Shown here: positions 43,943-54,611 of the stretch, one piece after another | Layout of the letters: each line of letters starts with the position of its first letter | Position numbering within the stretch: position 1 is the first letter of the stretch | Source of the DNA: Roseovarius sp. | Lineage (GTDB): Bacteria; Pseudomonadota; Alphaproteobacteria; Rhodobacterales; Rhodobacteraceae | Direction: 5' to 3' | Assembly (NCBI GenBank): GCA_021775255.1 | Contig: JAJFIA010000001.1 | Coordinates: 496,001-560,000, forward strand | Length of the DNA: 64,000 nucleotides | Notes under the pieces: generated by a model | What the model was told of the DNA's origin: nothing | The model's database searches: none | The model's input: the letters and a program-made list of their open reading frames with translations, nothing else | Translations under genes and position numbers: made by a program

Positions 43943-43965
43943 TAGGGTGGGTGCAACCCACCCCC
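43943..43965. repeat. TAGGGTGGGT palindromic repeat, copy 2
   Basis: GGGTGGGT, loop GCA, ACCCACCC (43945-43963) between lolD and the dehydrogenase gene, the same arms as the copy at 37202-37224 with a different loop. It lies downstream of lolD and upstream of the dehydrogenase, both on the minus strand, so it may also limit read-through. Confidence 0.6.
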
Positions 43966-44649
43966 CTATCCAGCTACAACCTTGCCTTCCTGCAATCGCA
44001 CAACCCGGTCCATCCGGGCGGCCAGTTCAAGGTTATGGGTGGCAATCAGTGCCGCAAGCCCGGTGCTGCGCACCAGATCAACCAAGGCCCCGAACACCTG
44101 ATCCGACGTCGCCGGATCAAGATTGCCGGTGGGCTCATCCGCTAATAAAAGCCGTGGCTCATTGGCCAAAGCCCGGCAAAACGCCACCCGTTGCTGCTCT
44201 CCCCCCGACAGGGCCGAAGGCCGGTGATCGGCCCGCTCGGCCACGCCGACACGCGCCAGCAAATCATAGGCCCGCATATTTGCCTCGGCGCGCCCGACCC
44301 CGTTGGCCAGTTGCGGCAGCACGATATTTTCAAGGGCGGTAAATTCCGGCAGCAGGTGATGAAACTGATAGATAAACCCCACATCCCTGCGCCGCGCCTC
44401 GGTGCGCTTACGGTCGCCAAGCCCGGTCATATCCTTGCCACCGATCTCGACCGCTCCGGCATCGGGCGTATCAAGCAGCCCCGCAATATGCAGCAATGTC
44501 GATTTACCCGCCCCCGACGGGGCCACAAGCGCCACCATCTCACCGGGCTCAAGCGCTACATCCGCGCTATTGAGCACCCGCACTTCATTGCTTTTACCCC
44601 GGTTATAGGTCTTTGAAATCCCGCTCAGTTTCAGCATGGGTTTACTCAT
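43966..44649 (-). CDS. lolD: Lipoprotein-releasing ABC transporter ATPase
   Basis: A 227-aa MacB/LolD-type ATPase. Walker A is in [19 protein letters not shown], signature [17 protein letters not shown], Walker [13 protein letters not shown]. It powers extraction of outer-membrane lipoproteins from the inner membrane together with LolC/E. Its ATG at 44649 overlaps the lolC stop by eight bases, so translation is coupled. Gene pair identity comes from the partner. Confidence 0.93.
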   Translation of the reverse strand: MSKPMLKLSGISKTYNRGKSNEVRVLNSADVALEPGEMVALVAPSGAGKSTLLHIAGLLDTPDAGAVEIGGKDMTGLGDRKRTEARRRDVGFIYQFHHLLPEFTALENIVLPQLANGVGRAEANMRAYDLLARVGVAERADHRPSALSGGEQQRVAFCRALANEPRLLLADEPTGNLDPATSDQVFGALVDLVRSTGLAALIATHNLELAARMDRVVRLQEGKVVAG

Positions 44650-45931
44650 ATCGCAGCGCCTCAACCGGGTTCATCCGCGCCGCACGCCGCGCCGGAAAGA
44701 TCGTCACCACAAAGGAAAGCCCCAACGCCATCACCACAGCCGAGATCACGTCTTGCGCCTGAAGCCTTGCGGGCAAAGCATTGATCGGGCGCACCGACCC
44801 GTCCCAGACCGGACCGCCGTTGATATAATCCAGCACCGCAAAAATCCCATCAATATTGAGCGCCGCAAGACAGCCCAAAATCACCCCAAACACTGTCCCG
44901 GCAATGCCCGTGGCGGCGCCGCAAATGAAAAACACCCGCAGGATTGATCCCTCCGACAGGCCCATGGTGCGCAAAATCCCGATATCGCGCCCCTTGTTTT
45001 TCACCAGCATGATCAATCCACTGACGATATTCATCGCCGCGATCAGCACCAGAACCGTCATGATTACAAACATCACATTATCTTCCATATCCAGCGCTGA
45101 AAGATACCCGCCATTGGCATTGCGCCAGGTCCAGACCTGACTGTTCTCTCCGGCGGCCCCCGCCAGATCAAGTGACAGATCATCCACCGCCTCGGGGTCT
45201 TCAACCATCACCTCAAGCTCATCTGCGCGGCCCTCCCGGTTGAAAAAGCTCTGCGCCTCGGCAAAGGGCATGTAAATCCGCGTGGCATCAATATCATAGC
45301 GCCCGGCAGAGAAAATATAGACCACATCATAGGATTTCACCCGTGGCGTGGTGCCCAGCGCCGTTTTCACCCCATTGGGCGAGATCAGCCTGACCCGCCC
45401 GCCAACCGTGACCCCCAGATTGCTGGCAACCCGCGATCCAAGTGCCAGCCCGTTCGGGAAATTCTCAATATCGCCGATCCCGGTTTCAGGGTTGGCAATG
45501 CGCGGTAAATCCTTGAGGTTTTCAAGGGTGATGCCAAAGATCTGCACCCCGGCATTGCGATCCCGCGCATTGGCCATCACCTGATCTTTGATCAACGGGG
45601 CCACATGGGTGACACCGGGCACGGCGCGCACCTGCTCTGCCATCGCATCATAATCCTGCAAAGTCCGGTCAACCCGCCCGGTATCCGCATCCACAACGCC
45701 CATATTGTAAACCGTCACATGGGCGTTGGCCCCCAGAATGGTATCGACAAATTCGGCGCGAAACCCCGCACGCACGGCCAGCGTCAGGATCAGCGCAAAC
45801 ACCGCCAGAGTGATGCCGATCAGGCTGATCCACGTCATCACGCTCACGCCACCCTCGGCGCGTTTGGCCCGCAAATAACGCCAGGCAATCATCCACTCAA
45901 AAGCGGCAAAAGGCGCGGGTCTCGATGCCAT
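44642..45931 (-). CDS. lolC: Lipoprotein-releasing system permease, LolC/LolE type
   Basis: A 429-aa membrane protein with one N-terminal helix, a large periplasmic MacB-like core domain and three C-terminal helices. The beginning ([30 protein letters not shown]) and the end ([19 protein letters not shown]) are diagnostic of LolC/LolE. Alphaproteobacteria usually have one such protein (LolF-like) acting as a homodimer. It lies 47 bases downstream of proS on the same strand; proS-lolC-lolD is a common order in this group. Confidence 0.93.
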   Translation of the reverse strand: MASRPAPFAAFEWMIAWRYLRAKRAEGGVSVMTWISLIGITLAVFALILTLAVRAGFRAEFVDTILGANAHVTVYNMGVVDADTGRVDRTLQDYDAMAEQVRAVPGVTHVAPLIKDQVMANARDRNAGVQIFGITLENLKDLPRIANPETGIGDIENFPNGLALGSRVASNLGVTVGGRVRLISPNGVKTALGTTPRVKSYDVVYIFSAGRYDIDATRIYMPFAEAQSFFNREGRADELEVMVEDPEAVDDLSLDLAGAAGENSQVWTWRNANGGYLSALDMEDNVMFVIMTVLVLIAAMNIVSGLIMLVKNKGRDIGILRTMGLSEGSILRVFFICGAATGIAGTVFGVILGCLAALNIDGIFAVLDYINGGPVWDGSVRPINALPARLQAQDVISAVVMALGLSFVVTIFPARRAARMNPVEALRYE

Positions 45932-45978
45932 AAATCACCTCGTTTTCATATCACACCGGACAGTCGGGGCGGCAGGGG

Positions 45979-47331
45979 TTAAATGCCTTTTACCAAATGT
46001 CCGGCATATATCTGTGCCAGTTTCTCGACCGCCTGTTTCGGCGGCAGGTCTTCGCTTTCCCCGGTGCGGCGGCTGGTCAGTTCAACCACACCGTTCTTAA
46101 GGCCCCTCGGCCCCACGGTAATGCGCCACGGCAGGCCAATCAGATCCATGCTGGCAAATTTGCCGCCTGCGCGCTCATCGCGGTCATCATATAATGGGTC
46201 AAGCCCCAGCGCCTGCAGTGATTTATAAATCGCCTCACAGGCCGCATCGGCCTCGCTATCCCCTTGTTTTACATTGATTATTCCAGCATGAAACGGTGTC
46301 ACGCCCTCGGGCCAGATGATACCTTTGTCATCATGGCTGGCCTCGATGATGGCCCCCACAAGGCGGCTCACGCCAATGCCGTGGCTGCCCATATGCACCG
46401 GAACCGGCTTGCCATCCGGGCCTTGCACATTGGCTCCCATGGCATCGGAATATTTGGTGCCGAAATAGAAAATCTGCCCCACCTCAATGCCCCGCGCCGT
46501 GCGGCGGCGTTCCTCGGGAATGGCGTTGAACAGCGCCTCGTCATGGGTCTCATCCGTGCGGGCATAGAGCGAGGTAAACTCGTCCAGCACCCCCTGACAT
46601 TGTGCCACGTCATCATAATCAATCTCACGGTCGCCAAAGCTCAGATCGGTCACCTTGCTGTCATAAAACACCTCGGATTCGCCGGTATCCGCCAAAACCA
46701 GAAATTCATGGGTGTCATCGCCCCCAATCGGCCCGCTGTCGGCGCGCATCGGAATGGCCTGTAGCCCCATGCGCTCATAGGTGCGCAGATAGCTCACCAG
46801 ATGGCGGTTATAGGCGTGCAGCGCGTCTTTTTTGGTCAGGTCAAAATTATACCCGTCCTTCATGAAAAATTCGCGCCCCCGCATGACGCCAAACCTTGGC
46901 CGCACCTCATCACGGAATTTCCATTGGATATGATAGAGCGTCAGCGGCAAATCCTTGTAGCTGCCCACATGGGCGCGGAAAATATCGGTGATCAGCTCCT
47001 CATTGGTGGGGCCATACAGCATATCGCGCCCGTGCCGGTCGGTGATGCGCAGCATTTCCTCGCCGTAATCGTCATAGCGCCCGCTTTCGCGCCACAGATC
47101 GGCCGATTGCAGCGTTGGCATCAGCATCGGAATATGGCCCGCGCGCATTTGTTCTTCGTGCACGATGTTTTCCAGCTTGCGCAGCACCTTGAAGCCCAGC
47201 GGCAGCCATGAATATATCCCCGATGCGGCCTGCTTGATCATGCCCGCACGCAGCATCAGGCGGTGGCTGACAATCTGGGCCTCGGCGGGGTTTTCCCTCA
47301 ACACGGGCAGGAAATATCTCGACAGGCGCAT
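45979..47331 (-). CDS. proS: Prolyl-tRNA synthetase (short form without editing insertion)
   Basis: A 450-aa class II aminoacyl-tRNA synthetase. Motif 2 and active-site segments ([30 protein letters not shown]) and motif 3 ([19 protein letters not shown]) are clear, followed by an anticodon-binding domain ([15 protein letters not shown]). The ~180-residue INS editing domain of E. coli ProS is absent, as usual in alphaproteobacteria, so editing of mischarged Ala-tRNAPro must be done in trans. First gene of proS-lolC-lolD. Confidence 0.96.
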   Translation of the reverse strand: MRLSRYFLPVLRENPAEAQIVSHRLMLRAGMIKQAASGIYSWLPLGFKVLRKLENIVHEEQMRAGHIPMLMPTLQSADLWRESGRYDDYGEEMLRITDRHGRDMLYGPTNEELITDIFRAHVGSYKDLPLTLYHIQWKFRDEVRPRFGVMRGREFFMKDGYNFDLTKKDALHAYNRHLVSYLRTYERMGLQAIPMRADSGPIGGDDTHEFLVLADTGESEVFYDSKVTDLSFGDREIDYDDVAQCQGVLDEFTSLYARTDETHDEALFNAIPEERRRTARGIEVGQIFYFGTKYSDAMGANVQGPDGKPVPVHMGSHGIGVSRLVGAIIEASHDDKGIIWPEGVTPFHAGIINVKQGDSEADAACEAIYKSLQALGLDPLYDDRDERAGGKFASMDLIGLPWRITVGPRGLKNGVVELTSRRTGESEDLPPKQAVEKLAQIYAGHLVKGI

Positions 47332-47470
47332 GGCAATCCTCGGTCATTTGCGTTTCAATCCGTTTATGGCCTTGCGCGCGCGCATACAAGCCATCACATC
47401 AGGCTTTTGCTTGCATGACGCGCCGCCATAAGCGATGTGTTAGAACAATTTCCGGCATCCGAGGCGCGTC

Positions 47471-48529
47471 ATGGCACTGCCTGTGCAAACACAAATGAAA
47501 TACTGGGGTATCGCTTCTGCGGTTTTTCTGCTGGCCTTGTGGTTCCTAGGCGATGTGATCCTGCCCTTCGTGCTGGGGGGGGCAATCGCCTATTTCCTTG
47601 ATCCGGTGGCCGACCGGCTTGAGGCGCTGGGGCTTTCGCGTGCGCTATCCGTCACCATCATCTCGCTCATCGGCCTGATAATTTTTGTGATCATGGCGCT
47701 TTTGGTGGTGCCCACCCTGATCGAACAGGCCGTGGCCCTTTTCAACATTGCACCGAAGCTGGCAGGTGAATTGCAATCTTTTCTGACTACAAAATTCCCG
47801 CAACTGGGTGATCCCAATTCAACCCTCTATAAAACGCTGATTTCATTGGGAAACACCGTGCAGCAGCGCGGCGGGCAGATGTTTGAGGCCCTGCTGAGTT
47901 CAGCCGTCTCGATCCTCAACATCATCATGCTCTTTGTGATCGTGCCGGTTGTCGCCTTCTATCTGCTGTATGACTGGGATAGAATGATCAAGGTGATTGA
48001 TGATCTCTTGCCGCGCGATCATGCACCGGTGGTGCGTCGTCTGGCGCGTGAGATCAATCAGACATTGGCCAGCTTCATCCGCGGCATGGGCACGGTCTGC
48101 CTGATCCTTGGCACATATTACGCGGTGGCGCTGATGCTGGTTGGCCTGCAATTCGGGCTGGTTGTGGGCGCGCTTGCCGGGCTGATCACCTTCATCCCCT
48201 ATGTCGGTGCGCTGATTGGCGGCACCCTGGCGATTGGTCTCGCATTGTTTCAGTTTTGGGGGGATTGGCTTTCAATCGGGCTGGTCGCGGGCATTTTTGC
48301 CCTTGGTCAGGTGATTGAGGGCAATGTGCTCACGCCCAAGCTGGTCGGCGGCTCGGTTGGCCTGCATCCGGTCTGGCTGATCTTCGCGCTGTCGGTCTTT
48401 GGCACGCTTTTTGGTTTTGTCGGCATGCTGGTGGCGGTGCCGGTCTCCGCCGCTATCGGGGTTTTGGCGCGCTTTGCCACCAGCGGATACAAAGAAAGCC
48501 GTCTCTATCGCGGAATGGATAAAGACTAG
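47471..48529 (+). CDS. AI-2E/PerM family transporter
   Basis: A 352-aa membrane protein of the AI-2E exporter (UPF0118/PerM) family: hydrophobic N-terminus with PFVLGGAIAYFLDPVADRLE, a middle soluble segment, and a C-terminal membrane part with LAGLITFIPYVGALIGG and NVLTPKLVGGSVGLHPVWLIFALS, the family signature. Function in this group is uncertain; quorum-signal export is only shown for few members. The stop overlaps the hdaA start by one base. Confidence 0.85.
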   Translation: MALPVQTQMKYWGIASAVFLLALWFLGDVILPFVLGGAIAYFLDPVADRLEALGLSRALSVTIISLIGLIIFVIMALLVVPTLIEQAVALFNIAPKLAGELQSFLTTKFPQLGDPNSTLYKTLISLGNTVQQRGGQMFEALLSSAVSILNIIMLFVIVPVVAFYLLYDWDRMIKVIDDLLPRDHAPVVRRLAREINQTLASFIRGMGTVCLILGTYYAVALMLVGLQFGLVVGALAGLITFIPYVGALIGGTLAIGLALFQFWGDWLSIGLVAGIFALGQVIEGNVLTPKLVGGSVGLHPVWLIFALSVFGTLFGFVGMLVAVPVSAAIGVLARFATSGYKESRLYRGMDKD

Positions 48530-49203
48530 TGGCGCAGCAACTCAGCTTTGATCTACCCGCCATCACCGCGCTGGAGCGCGAGGATTTCTTCGTCTCCCCC
48601 GCCAATGCCGCTGCCGTGGCCATGGTTGAGGCCTGGCAGGATTGGCCCGCGCGCAAGCTGGCCCTGGTTGGCCCGGCAGGATCTGGCAAAACCCATCTCG
48701 CCCATGTCTGGGCCACGCTGGCCGATGCCCGGATCATTCCCGCCGCCAGCCTTGCGCGGGCCGACATCCCGGCGCTTGCCGCTGGCAATGTGGTGATTGA
48801 AGACGTGGCGGGCATTGCGGGCATTGCCAAAGCGGAAGCCGCCCTTTTTCACCTGCATAATCTGACATTGGCCGAGGGAAACTCGCTTTTGCTCACGGCC
48901 TTGCGCCCGCCTGATTTCTGGCAGCTACGCCTGCCCGATCTTGCCAGCCGGATGAGCGCCACCCCCATCGCCACGCTTGCGCCCCCCGATGACAGCCTGC
49001 TCTCGGCGGTGTTGATCAAGCTTTTCACCGACCGCCAGCTTGCCCCCACCCCCGAAACCATCCCCTATCTGATCCGCCGGATTGACCGCTCTTTCATTGC
49101 CGCCCGGCAAATCGTGGAACGGCTTGATACCGCCTCCCTTGCAGCAAGCCGGCCGATCAATCGGGCGCTGGCGGCGCAGGTACTGGACAATCCCGCGCAA
49201 TAG
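48529..49203 (+). CDS. hdaA: DnaA-related regulatory ATPase, HdaA type
   Basis: A 224-aa AAA+ protein with only the ATPase part of DnaA and no DNA-binding domain IV. The N-terminal QLSFDLP is the clamp-binding motif of Hda proteins, so it docks on DnaN. Walker A GPAGSGKT is at 48-55, Walker B VVIEDV, and arginine finger region LPDLASRM. It stimulates DnaA-ATP hydrolysis to prevent re-initiation of replication. GTG start overlapping the upstream stop (TAGTG). ppk1 begins 48 bases downstream. Confidence 0.87.
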   Translation: MAQQLSFDLPAITALEREDFFVSPANAAAVAMVEAWQDWPARKLALVGPAGSGKTHLAHVWATLADARIIPAASLARADIPALAAGNVVIEDVAGIAGIAKAEAALFHLHNLTLAEGNSLLLTALRPPDFWQLRLPDLASRMSATPIATLAPPDDSLLSAVLIKLFTDRQLAPTPETIPYLIRRIDRSFIAARQIVERLDTASLAASRPINRALAAQVLDNPAQ

Positions 49204-49251
49204 CGCCACAATCGCCCCCTTTCCCTTTCCCGCAATCACCGCAAGGCCCGA

Positions 49252-51426
49252 ATGATAAACGCTGATTTCCTGAATTCCGATTTCCCCGCCGCAACCGCCC
49301 TGCCGGATATTGATACAACCGGGCCGGGCCGGTTTTACAACCGCGAGCTAAGCTGGCTGGGCTTCAACTGGCGGGTTCTGGAAGAGGCGCAAAACCCGCG
49401 TGTGCCCTTGCTTGAACGGCTGCGTTTCCTGTCGATCTCTGCCAATAACCTTGATGAGTTTTATAACGTCCGCGTTGCCGGCCTGCGCGAGTTGACCCAT
49501 GCGGGCAACACCACCCCCGCCGACGATGGCCTGACCCCGGCCGAGCAACTGGTTGAAATCCATGAAAACGCCAGCAAGCTCTTGCAATCGCAACAGGAAA
49601 GCTATGCCAGATTGCGCTGTGAACTGGAATCCGAGAACATCTCGATCCTTGATAATTCCAACCTCACGGAGGTCGATAAAACCTATCTCGATGATGTTTT
49701 CCTCAACAAGGTGTTCGCGGTTCTGTCCCCTCTGGCGATTGACCCGGCGCATCCTTTCCCCTTCATCCCCAACCTAGGATATACGCTGGCCCTGCAACTG
49801 CAACGCAACAAAGACAAACGCCCGCTTCAGGCGCTATTGCCGATTCCGCACCAGATTGACCGCTTCGTATTTTTGCCCGCCCCCGAAGGCACCCACCGGG
49901 TTTTGCCACTGGAAGAATTGCTGATCCTGCACCTTGGCGGCATCTTCCCCGGTTACAAATACAAAGGCCATTGCTCATTTCGCGTGTTGCGCGACAGCGA
50001 TCTCGAGGTTGAGGAAGAAGCCGAAGATCTGGTGCGCGAATTCGAGGTCGCCCTCAAACGGCGGCGGCGTGGCGAAGTGGTGCGCATGGAAATTTCGTCG
50101 GATGCGCCCGGCAGCTTGCTCACAACCGTGATGAATGAATTGCATGTCACTCCAGATGAGGTGTTTGAAGTTGAGGGCATGATCGGCCTTGCGGATCTGT
50201 CGGAACTGGTGCTGGATGCCCGCCCCGATCTGTTATGGCCCAGCTTCACCCCGCGCGTGCCGGAACGGGTGCAGGATCATGACGGTGATATGTTTGCCGC
50301 CATCCGGCAAAAGGATATGCTGCTGCACCACCCTTATGAAACCTTTGACATGGTTGTGCGCTTTCTCAATCAGGCCGCGCGCGATCCAGATGTTGTGGCG
50401 ATCAAGCAAACGCTCTACCGCACCTCGAAACGCTCGCCCATCGTGGAAGCGCTTTGTGAGGCGGCGGAAGATGGCAAATCCGTCACCGCCCTGATCGAGT
50501 TGAAAGCGCGGTTTGACGAGGCCGCCAATATTCGCCAATCCCGCCGCCTGGAACGTGCTGGCGCGCATGTGGTTTATGGTTTCATTGATCTCAAGACCCA
50601 TGCCAAAATATCCACCGTGGTGCGGCGCGAGGGCGATAATCTGGTCACCTACACCCATTATGGCACCGGCAATTACCATCCCATTACCGCCGAAATCTAT
50701 ACGGATCTGTCATTTTTCACCTGCAACACCGCGCTTGGCCGCGATGCCACCAAGGTGTTCAACTATCTTTCGGGCTATGCCCAGCCCGATACGCTGGAAA
50801 ATCTGGCAATCTCGCCATTGACCCTGAAATCCAGCTTGCTGAACAGCATCGCCAATGAGGCCGAAAATGCCCGCGCGGGCACGCCCGCCGTGATCTGGGC
50901 CAAGATGAATTCACTGGTTGAGCCTGACGTGATTGATGCGCTCTATGCCGCCTCGCAGGCCGGGGTGAAAATCAGTCTTGTCATACGCGGCATCTGCGGC
51001 TTGCGGCCCGGCATTAAAGGGCTAAGCGAAAATATCCGCGTCAAATCCATTGTCGGGCGGTTCTTGGAACATTCGCGCATTGTCTGCTTTGGCAATGGGT
51101 ACGACCTGCCCCATAAAAAAGCGCGGGTCTATATCAGCTCAGCCGATTGGATGGGGCGCAGTTTCAACCGCCGGGTTGAAACCCTGATTGAGATTGAAAA
51201 CCCAACCGTCAAGGCGCAGATCGTCTCACAGATCATGGCGGCGAATATGGCGGATGTCGCCCAAAGCTGGGTTATGGCTCCGGGTGGGAGTTTTACCCGG
51301 TCTGACCTGCCCGAGGGAGAATTCGCCTTCAACTGCCATCGCTTTTTCATGGAAAATCCATCTCTTTCCGGGCGCGGCTCGGCGGGGGCGTCGGATGTGC
51401 CAACCCTGACCCACACAGAAGATTGA
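49252..51426 (+). CDS. ppk1: Polyphosphate kinase 1
   Basis: A 724-aa PPK1 that makes inorganic polyphosphate from ATP. The N domain starts [20 protein letters not shown]; catalytic C domains contain [20 protein letters not shown], the [15 protein letters not shown] segment with the likely phospho-accepting histidine and [21 protein letters not shown]. The last ~20 residues are unlike other PPKs and poorly conserved. The ppx gene follows after 58 bases, making a synthesis and degradation pair. Confidence 0.96.
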   Translation: MINADFLNSDFPAATALPDIDTTGPGRFYNRELSWLGFNWRVLEEAQNPRVPLLERLRFLSISANNLDEFYNVRVAGLRELTHAGNTTPADDGLTPAEQLVEIHENASKLLQSQQESYARLRCELESENISILDNSNLTEVDKTYLDDVFLNKVFAVLSPLAIDPAHPFPFIPNLGYTLALQLQRNKDKRPLQALLPIPHQIDRFVFLPAPEGTHRVLPLEELLILHLGGIFPGYKYKGHCSFRVLRDSDLEVEEEAEDLVREFEVALKRRRRGEVVRMEISSDAPGSLLTTVMNELHVTPDEVFEVEGMIGLADLSELVLDARPDLLWPSFTPRVPERVQDHDGDMFAAIRQKDMLLHHPYETFDMVVRFLNQAARDPDVVAIKQTLYRTSKRSPIVEALCEAAEDGKSVTALIELKARFDEAANIRQSRRLERAGAHVVYGFIDLKTHAKISTVVRREGDNLVTYTHYGTGNYHPITAEIYTDLSFFTCNTALGRDATKVFNYLSGYAQPDTLENLAISPLTLKSSLLNSIANEAENARAGTPAVIWAKMNSLVEPDVIDALYAASQAGVKISLVIRGICGLRPGIKGLSENIRVKSIVGRFLEHSRIVCFGNGYDLPHKKARVYISSADWMGRSFNRRVETLIEIENPTVKAQIVSQIMAANMADVAQSWVMAPGGSFTRSDLPEGEFAFNCHRFFMENPSLSGRGSAGASDVPTLTHTED

Positions 51427-51484
51427 CCGGCCCGGGCGGCTGACGCATATATGAACCAGCACGATCAACCGGGGGGCGCGCGCC

Positions 51485-53035
51485 ATGGACGGCAAAAATC
51501 AAACGGCTGATCAAAGTGACGGCCCATTCGGCAGGCCGCTGTTCAACAAGCCATCGGTGCGGGCCCTTAAACGGGTTGGTGTGGTTGATGTCGGCTCGAA
51601 CTCGGTGCGCATGGTGGTGTTTGATGGTGCTGCCCGCAGCCCGGCATATTTCTTCAACGAAAAAATCATGTGCGCGCTTGGGGCGGGCATGTCAGAGACC
51701 GGCCGCCTGAACCCCGAAGGGCGCAAACGCGCGCTTGATGCGATCCGGCGTTTTCAATTGCTGGGCAAGGGCATGGCCACCGGACCCCTGACAGCCGTGG
51801 CCACCGCCGCCGTTCGCGAGGCCAGTGACGGGCCGGATTTCTGCGCCGAGGTAGAGCGCGAGACCGGCCTGCATATCTACACGGTTGATGGCGGTGAAGA
51901 GGCCAGGCTTTCAGCGCAGGGTGTTTTGCTTGGCTGGCCCGGCTCTTATGGTCTGGTTTGTGATATAGGTGGCTCTTCAATGGAGCTGGCCGAGATCGAG
52001 GACGGCACGGTGCGCAACACGGTGACATCCTCACTGGGGCCTTTGAAACTGCGTGATCTCACTGGCGGCAAACAAGCCCGCAAAGCGCTGATCCGCGAAA
52101 CCCTCGCCGCCATGCGCGCCAAGCTTGGCCCGCAAAATAACCGCTTGTTTCTGGTGGGGGGCTCGTGGCGCACCATCGCCAAGATTGATATGGCCCGGCG
52201 CGGCTATCCCCTCAAGGTGCTGCATGAATACCGGATGAGCCCCAAGGCCGTACGCGCCACGGCCAGCTATATCGAATTATCCAACATAGAAGAACTTTGC
52301 GATCGCATCGGCGTCTCAACCGCCCGGATGATGCTGGTGCCCCATGCCGCCGAGGTGCTGCGCGAGCTGATCAAAACATTCACCCCCCATGATATCGCCA
52401 TTTCAAGTTACGGCATCCGCGAGGGCCTGCTTTATGAGCAAATGCCGCAGCAGCTGCGTGATCGTGATCCCCTGATCGAGGCCTGCCGCTTTGCCGAGGC
52501 CAAAGATGCCCGCATTCCCGGCTTTGGCAAGGTTGTCTATAATTTCATCCTGCCGCTTTTCAAATCCGCCAGGCCCGAGCGCAAACGCCTGATCAAGGCC
52601 GCCTGCCTTTTGCATGACGTAAGCTGGCGCGCCCATCCCGATTACCGCGCCGAAACCTGCTTTGACAATGCCACCCGCGCCCATCTGGGCGGGCTGAAAC
52701 ATTCCGAGCGGGTCTATCTGGGGCTGGCACTGCTTTACCGCTATGCCAACAAATATCAGGGCACGCAATTTGAAAAGCTATCCACCCTGCTGTCGGCCAA
52801 GCAACAGCGCGAGGCTGAGATCCTTGGCAAAGCCATGCGCTTTGCCGCGATGCTGTGGCCCAACAAGGATGCGAAACCCGGAAAAATGCGATTTTACCCT
52901 AAAAAACAACTACTTGAACTAAGCCTGACAGATCAGGCCATGCCACTGTTTGGCGAAGTGGCCGAGGAGCGTTTCATGTCTCTCGCCGCCTCGATGCAGG
53001 CCGTGCCATCAATTCTTAAAACGTTTCGTGAATAA
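51485..53035 (+). CDS. ppx: Exopolyphosphatase, Ppx/GppA family
   Basis: A 516-aa Ppx/GppA phosphatase that removes terminal phosphates from polyphosphate or pppGpp. The actin-like ATPase fold begins GVVDVGSNSVRMVVFDG; the second phosphate-binding loop is LVCDIGGSSMELAE. The C-terminal half has an HD-like helical domain (KAACLLHDVSWRAHPDYRAE). Ppx and GppA activities cannot be separated from sequence. Same operon as ppk1. Confidence 0.92.
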   Translation: MDGKNQTADQSDGPFGRPLFNKPSVRALKRVGVVDVGSNSVRMVVFDGAARSPAYFFNEKIMCALGAGMSETGRLNPEGRKRALDAIRRFQLLGKGMATGPLTAVATAAVREASDGPDFCAEVERETGLHIYTVDGGEEARLSAQGVLLGWPGSYGLVCDIGGSSMELAEIEDGTVRNTVTSSLGPLKLRDLTGGKQARKALIRETLAAMRAKLGPQNNRLFLVGGSWRTIAKIDMARRGYPLKVLHEYRMSPKAVRATASYIELSNIEELCDRIGVSTARMMLVPHAAEVLRELIKTFTPHDIAISSYGIREGLLYEQMPQQLRDRDPLIEACRFAEAKDARIPGFGKVVYNFILPLFKSARPERKRLIKAACLLHDVSWRAHPDYRAETCFDNATRAHLGGLKHSERVYLGLALLYRYANKYQGTQFEKLSTLLSAKQQREAEILGKAMRFAAMLWPNKDAKPGKMRFYPKKQLLELSLTDQAMPLFGEVAEERFMSLAASMQAVPSILKTFRE

Positions 53036-53074
53036 CCTGACTCATGAGATTTGGTATGATACGCCCGGCTCCAA

Positions 53075-53101
53075 TTGATTTTGTGGGCGCATCAAAATCA
53101 A
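53075..53101. terminator. Hairpin between convergent ppx and secreted-protein genes
   Basis: TTGATTTT, 11-base loop, AAAATCAA. It is AT-rich and sits about 40 bases past the ppx stop; on either strand the arm ends in a run of T or A, so it might work as a weak bidirectional terminator. Confidence 0.45.
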
Positions 53102-53178
53102 CTCGGGGCTCAAGTTAATCCCGAAACGCTTTGGAAAAACCTGAACCACCCCCACGCGAGGCAGCCCCGATAAGGCCC

Positions 53179-53547
53179 CTATATATCAATCTCGCCGTCT
53201 TGTTCATCCCGCATTTCCTGCGGCGTTTTCCGGCGCATGATGATATCGCCATTGGGCAGCACCTCAGGGGGGTGATAGGCATTCAGATCATCAATTTTAC
53301 CCAGAAGATCGGCCAAAGCAGGCCCCATCTCCTGCATGAAATCCTTCAGCCCCGGCCCGACATCCTCCGCCAACCCGCGCAACTCCTCCAGCGCCGGCTC
53401 CATTTCCTGTATGATGCCTTTGAAAAACAGCTTTGCGCCTTCCTCCATCAGCGAAAAGCCATCCTCCTCCTGCGCCTCCTGCGACAGTGCGGGAAAAGCC
53501 AGAAAACACGCGGTGGTGAGTATCAAAACTCTATGTCTCATAGCCAT
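53179..53547 (-). CDS. Small secreted acidic protein of unknown function
   Basis: A 122-aa protein with a signal peptide (MAMRHRVLILTTACFLAFPALS, then QEAQEEDG). The mature part is acidic and helical (LMEEGAKLFFKGIIQEMEPALEEL, DFMQEMGPALADLLGKIDDL) and ends in a conserved-looking YHPPEVLPNGDIIMRRK. Homologues in Rhodobacterales are often called AAA+ family ATPase, but no Walker motif exists here, so that name is wrong. Start at 53547, with GAGGA eight bases upstream. Downstream of the EEP-family gene on the same strand. Confidence 0.72.
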   Translation of the reverse strand: MAMRHRVLILTTACFLAFPALSQEAQEEDGFSLMEEGAKLFFKGIIQEMEPALEELRGLAEDVGPGLKDFMQEMGPALADLLGKIDDLNAYHPPEVLPNGDIIMRRKTPQEMRDEQDGEIDI

Positions 53548-53578
53548 TAGATAAGTCCTCAAATTCAAATTACGAGGG

Positions 53579-54610
53579 TCATAGATCAATATCAATCGTC
53601 ACGGGAAAATGATCCGAGGCGGTAATCAGCGCCTCGCGCAGTTCGGGCATGTTCCAGCAGGCCAGATCATCAAACGGATGCCAGATGCGCCAGCCCGGAT
53701 TCAAGCGGTGCAAATCAGGCGACACCATGATGTAATCCAGCAAGGCCTGCATGAAACGATTTTCCCCGGACAAGAAAAACCGTGAGGTGGTGTTTATCGC
53801 CCCGATTCGCCGCGATAAAGCGCGCCTGGCATGGGGATCAAACAGCATCATCTCTGGCGCGCCCCCCTCGCCCATGATAATCTCAACCGTGGAATGGCCA
53901 AAAAGATGCTCATAGGCGTCCAGTCCGGGGCCATCATTCATATCCCCCATGACAATCAGCGGCTCTTTCGCCCTCAGATGCGTCTCAACCCGCTGCCTGA
54001 GCCAAACCGCCTGTGCCTGCTGTTTGCGCCGGTTGGCAATGGATTTGCTCATAACCTCGTCATGGGTTTTTGCCCCATGCGGCGCCTTGGATTTCAGATG
54101 CGCGCCGATCATCCGAAACGCGGTGCCCGCCGTCGTCCGGGCGGCAATTTCAAACGGAGGTTTTGAAAAGGTCACCCGGTCCTCGGTCGCATCAATATCC
54201 AGATCAATCCGAAACACCCCATCAAATCGCGGCGCATCAGACGCGCCTTTCTTGCCGGTCTCACTGCCTTTTGGATCATGTTCAGCACTCAGCCTGTCCG
54301 GATCAAAAAGCAGGGCAATTTCCTGTTGGGTATCATTTTCAAAGCCCACAATCGCCTTGCGGGCGCGAAGTTTCATCACCCGTGCGAAATTCTCCAGCGC
54401 CGGAACGGTGGCGCGTTTTCCATTATGGTCGGGGGCCTCGATGATCATCACCGCATCGGCATCAATCGCCGTGAATACAATCCCCAAAGCTGCCAGTTGA
54501 TCCGCCCGCGTCACCTTCCACCGGGCCGACCATTCACCATCATCAAGCAGATTGCCCGCATCATCAAACAAGGCATTGAACCATTCGACATTGTAGGTCG
54601 CAATCCGCAT
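53579..54610 (-). CDS. Endonuclease/exonuclease/phosphatase (EEP) family protein
   Basis: A 343-aa metal-dependent phosphoesterase. Catalytic motifs in order: TYNVEWFN at the start, a glutamate in VMIIEAPDH, GAHLKSKAPHG, VMGDMNDGPG, LDYIMVS and the C-terminal SDHFPV. No signal peptide, so cytoplasmic; substrate could be nucleic acid or a small phosphodiester. It follows the DjlA-like gene by one base. Confidence 0.85.
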   Translation of the reverse strand: MRIATYNVEWFNALFDDAGNLLDDGEWSARWKVTRADQLAALGIVFTAIDADAVMIIEAPDHNGKRATVPALENFARVMKLRARKAIVGFENDTQQEIALLFDPDRLSAEHDPKGSETGKKGASDAPRFDGVFRIDLDIDATEDRVTFSKPPFEIAARTTAGTAFRMIGAHLKSKAPHGAKTHDEVMSKSIANRRKQQAQAVWLRQRVETHLRAKEPLIVMGDMNDGPGLDAYEHLFGHSTVEIIMGEGGAPEMMLFDPHARRALSRRIGAINTTSRFFLSGENRFMQALLDYIMVSPDLHRLNPGWRIWHPFDDLACWNMPELREALITASDHFPVTIDIDL

Positions 54611-54611
54611 C

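Noticed and set aside
43929..44342. Small plus-strand open frame beginning VGATHPP near lolD
   Set aside because: It is a translation of the TAGGGTGGGT repeat and the antisense of lolD.
53075..53101. TTGAT...ATCAA halves past ppx as a regulator site
   Set aside because: Spacer is far too long and the position is between convergent gene ends; a weak terminator is more likely.
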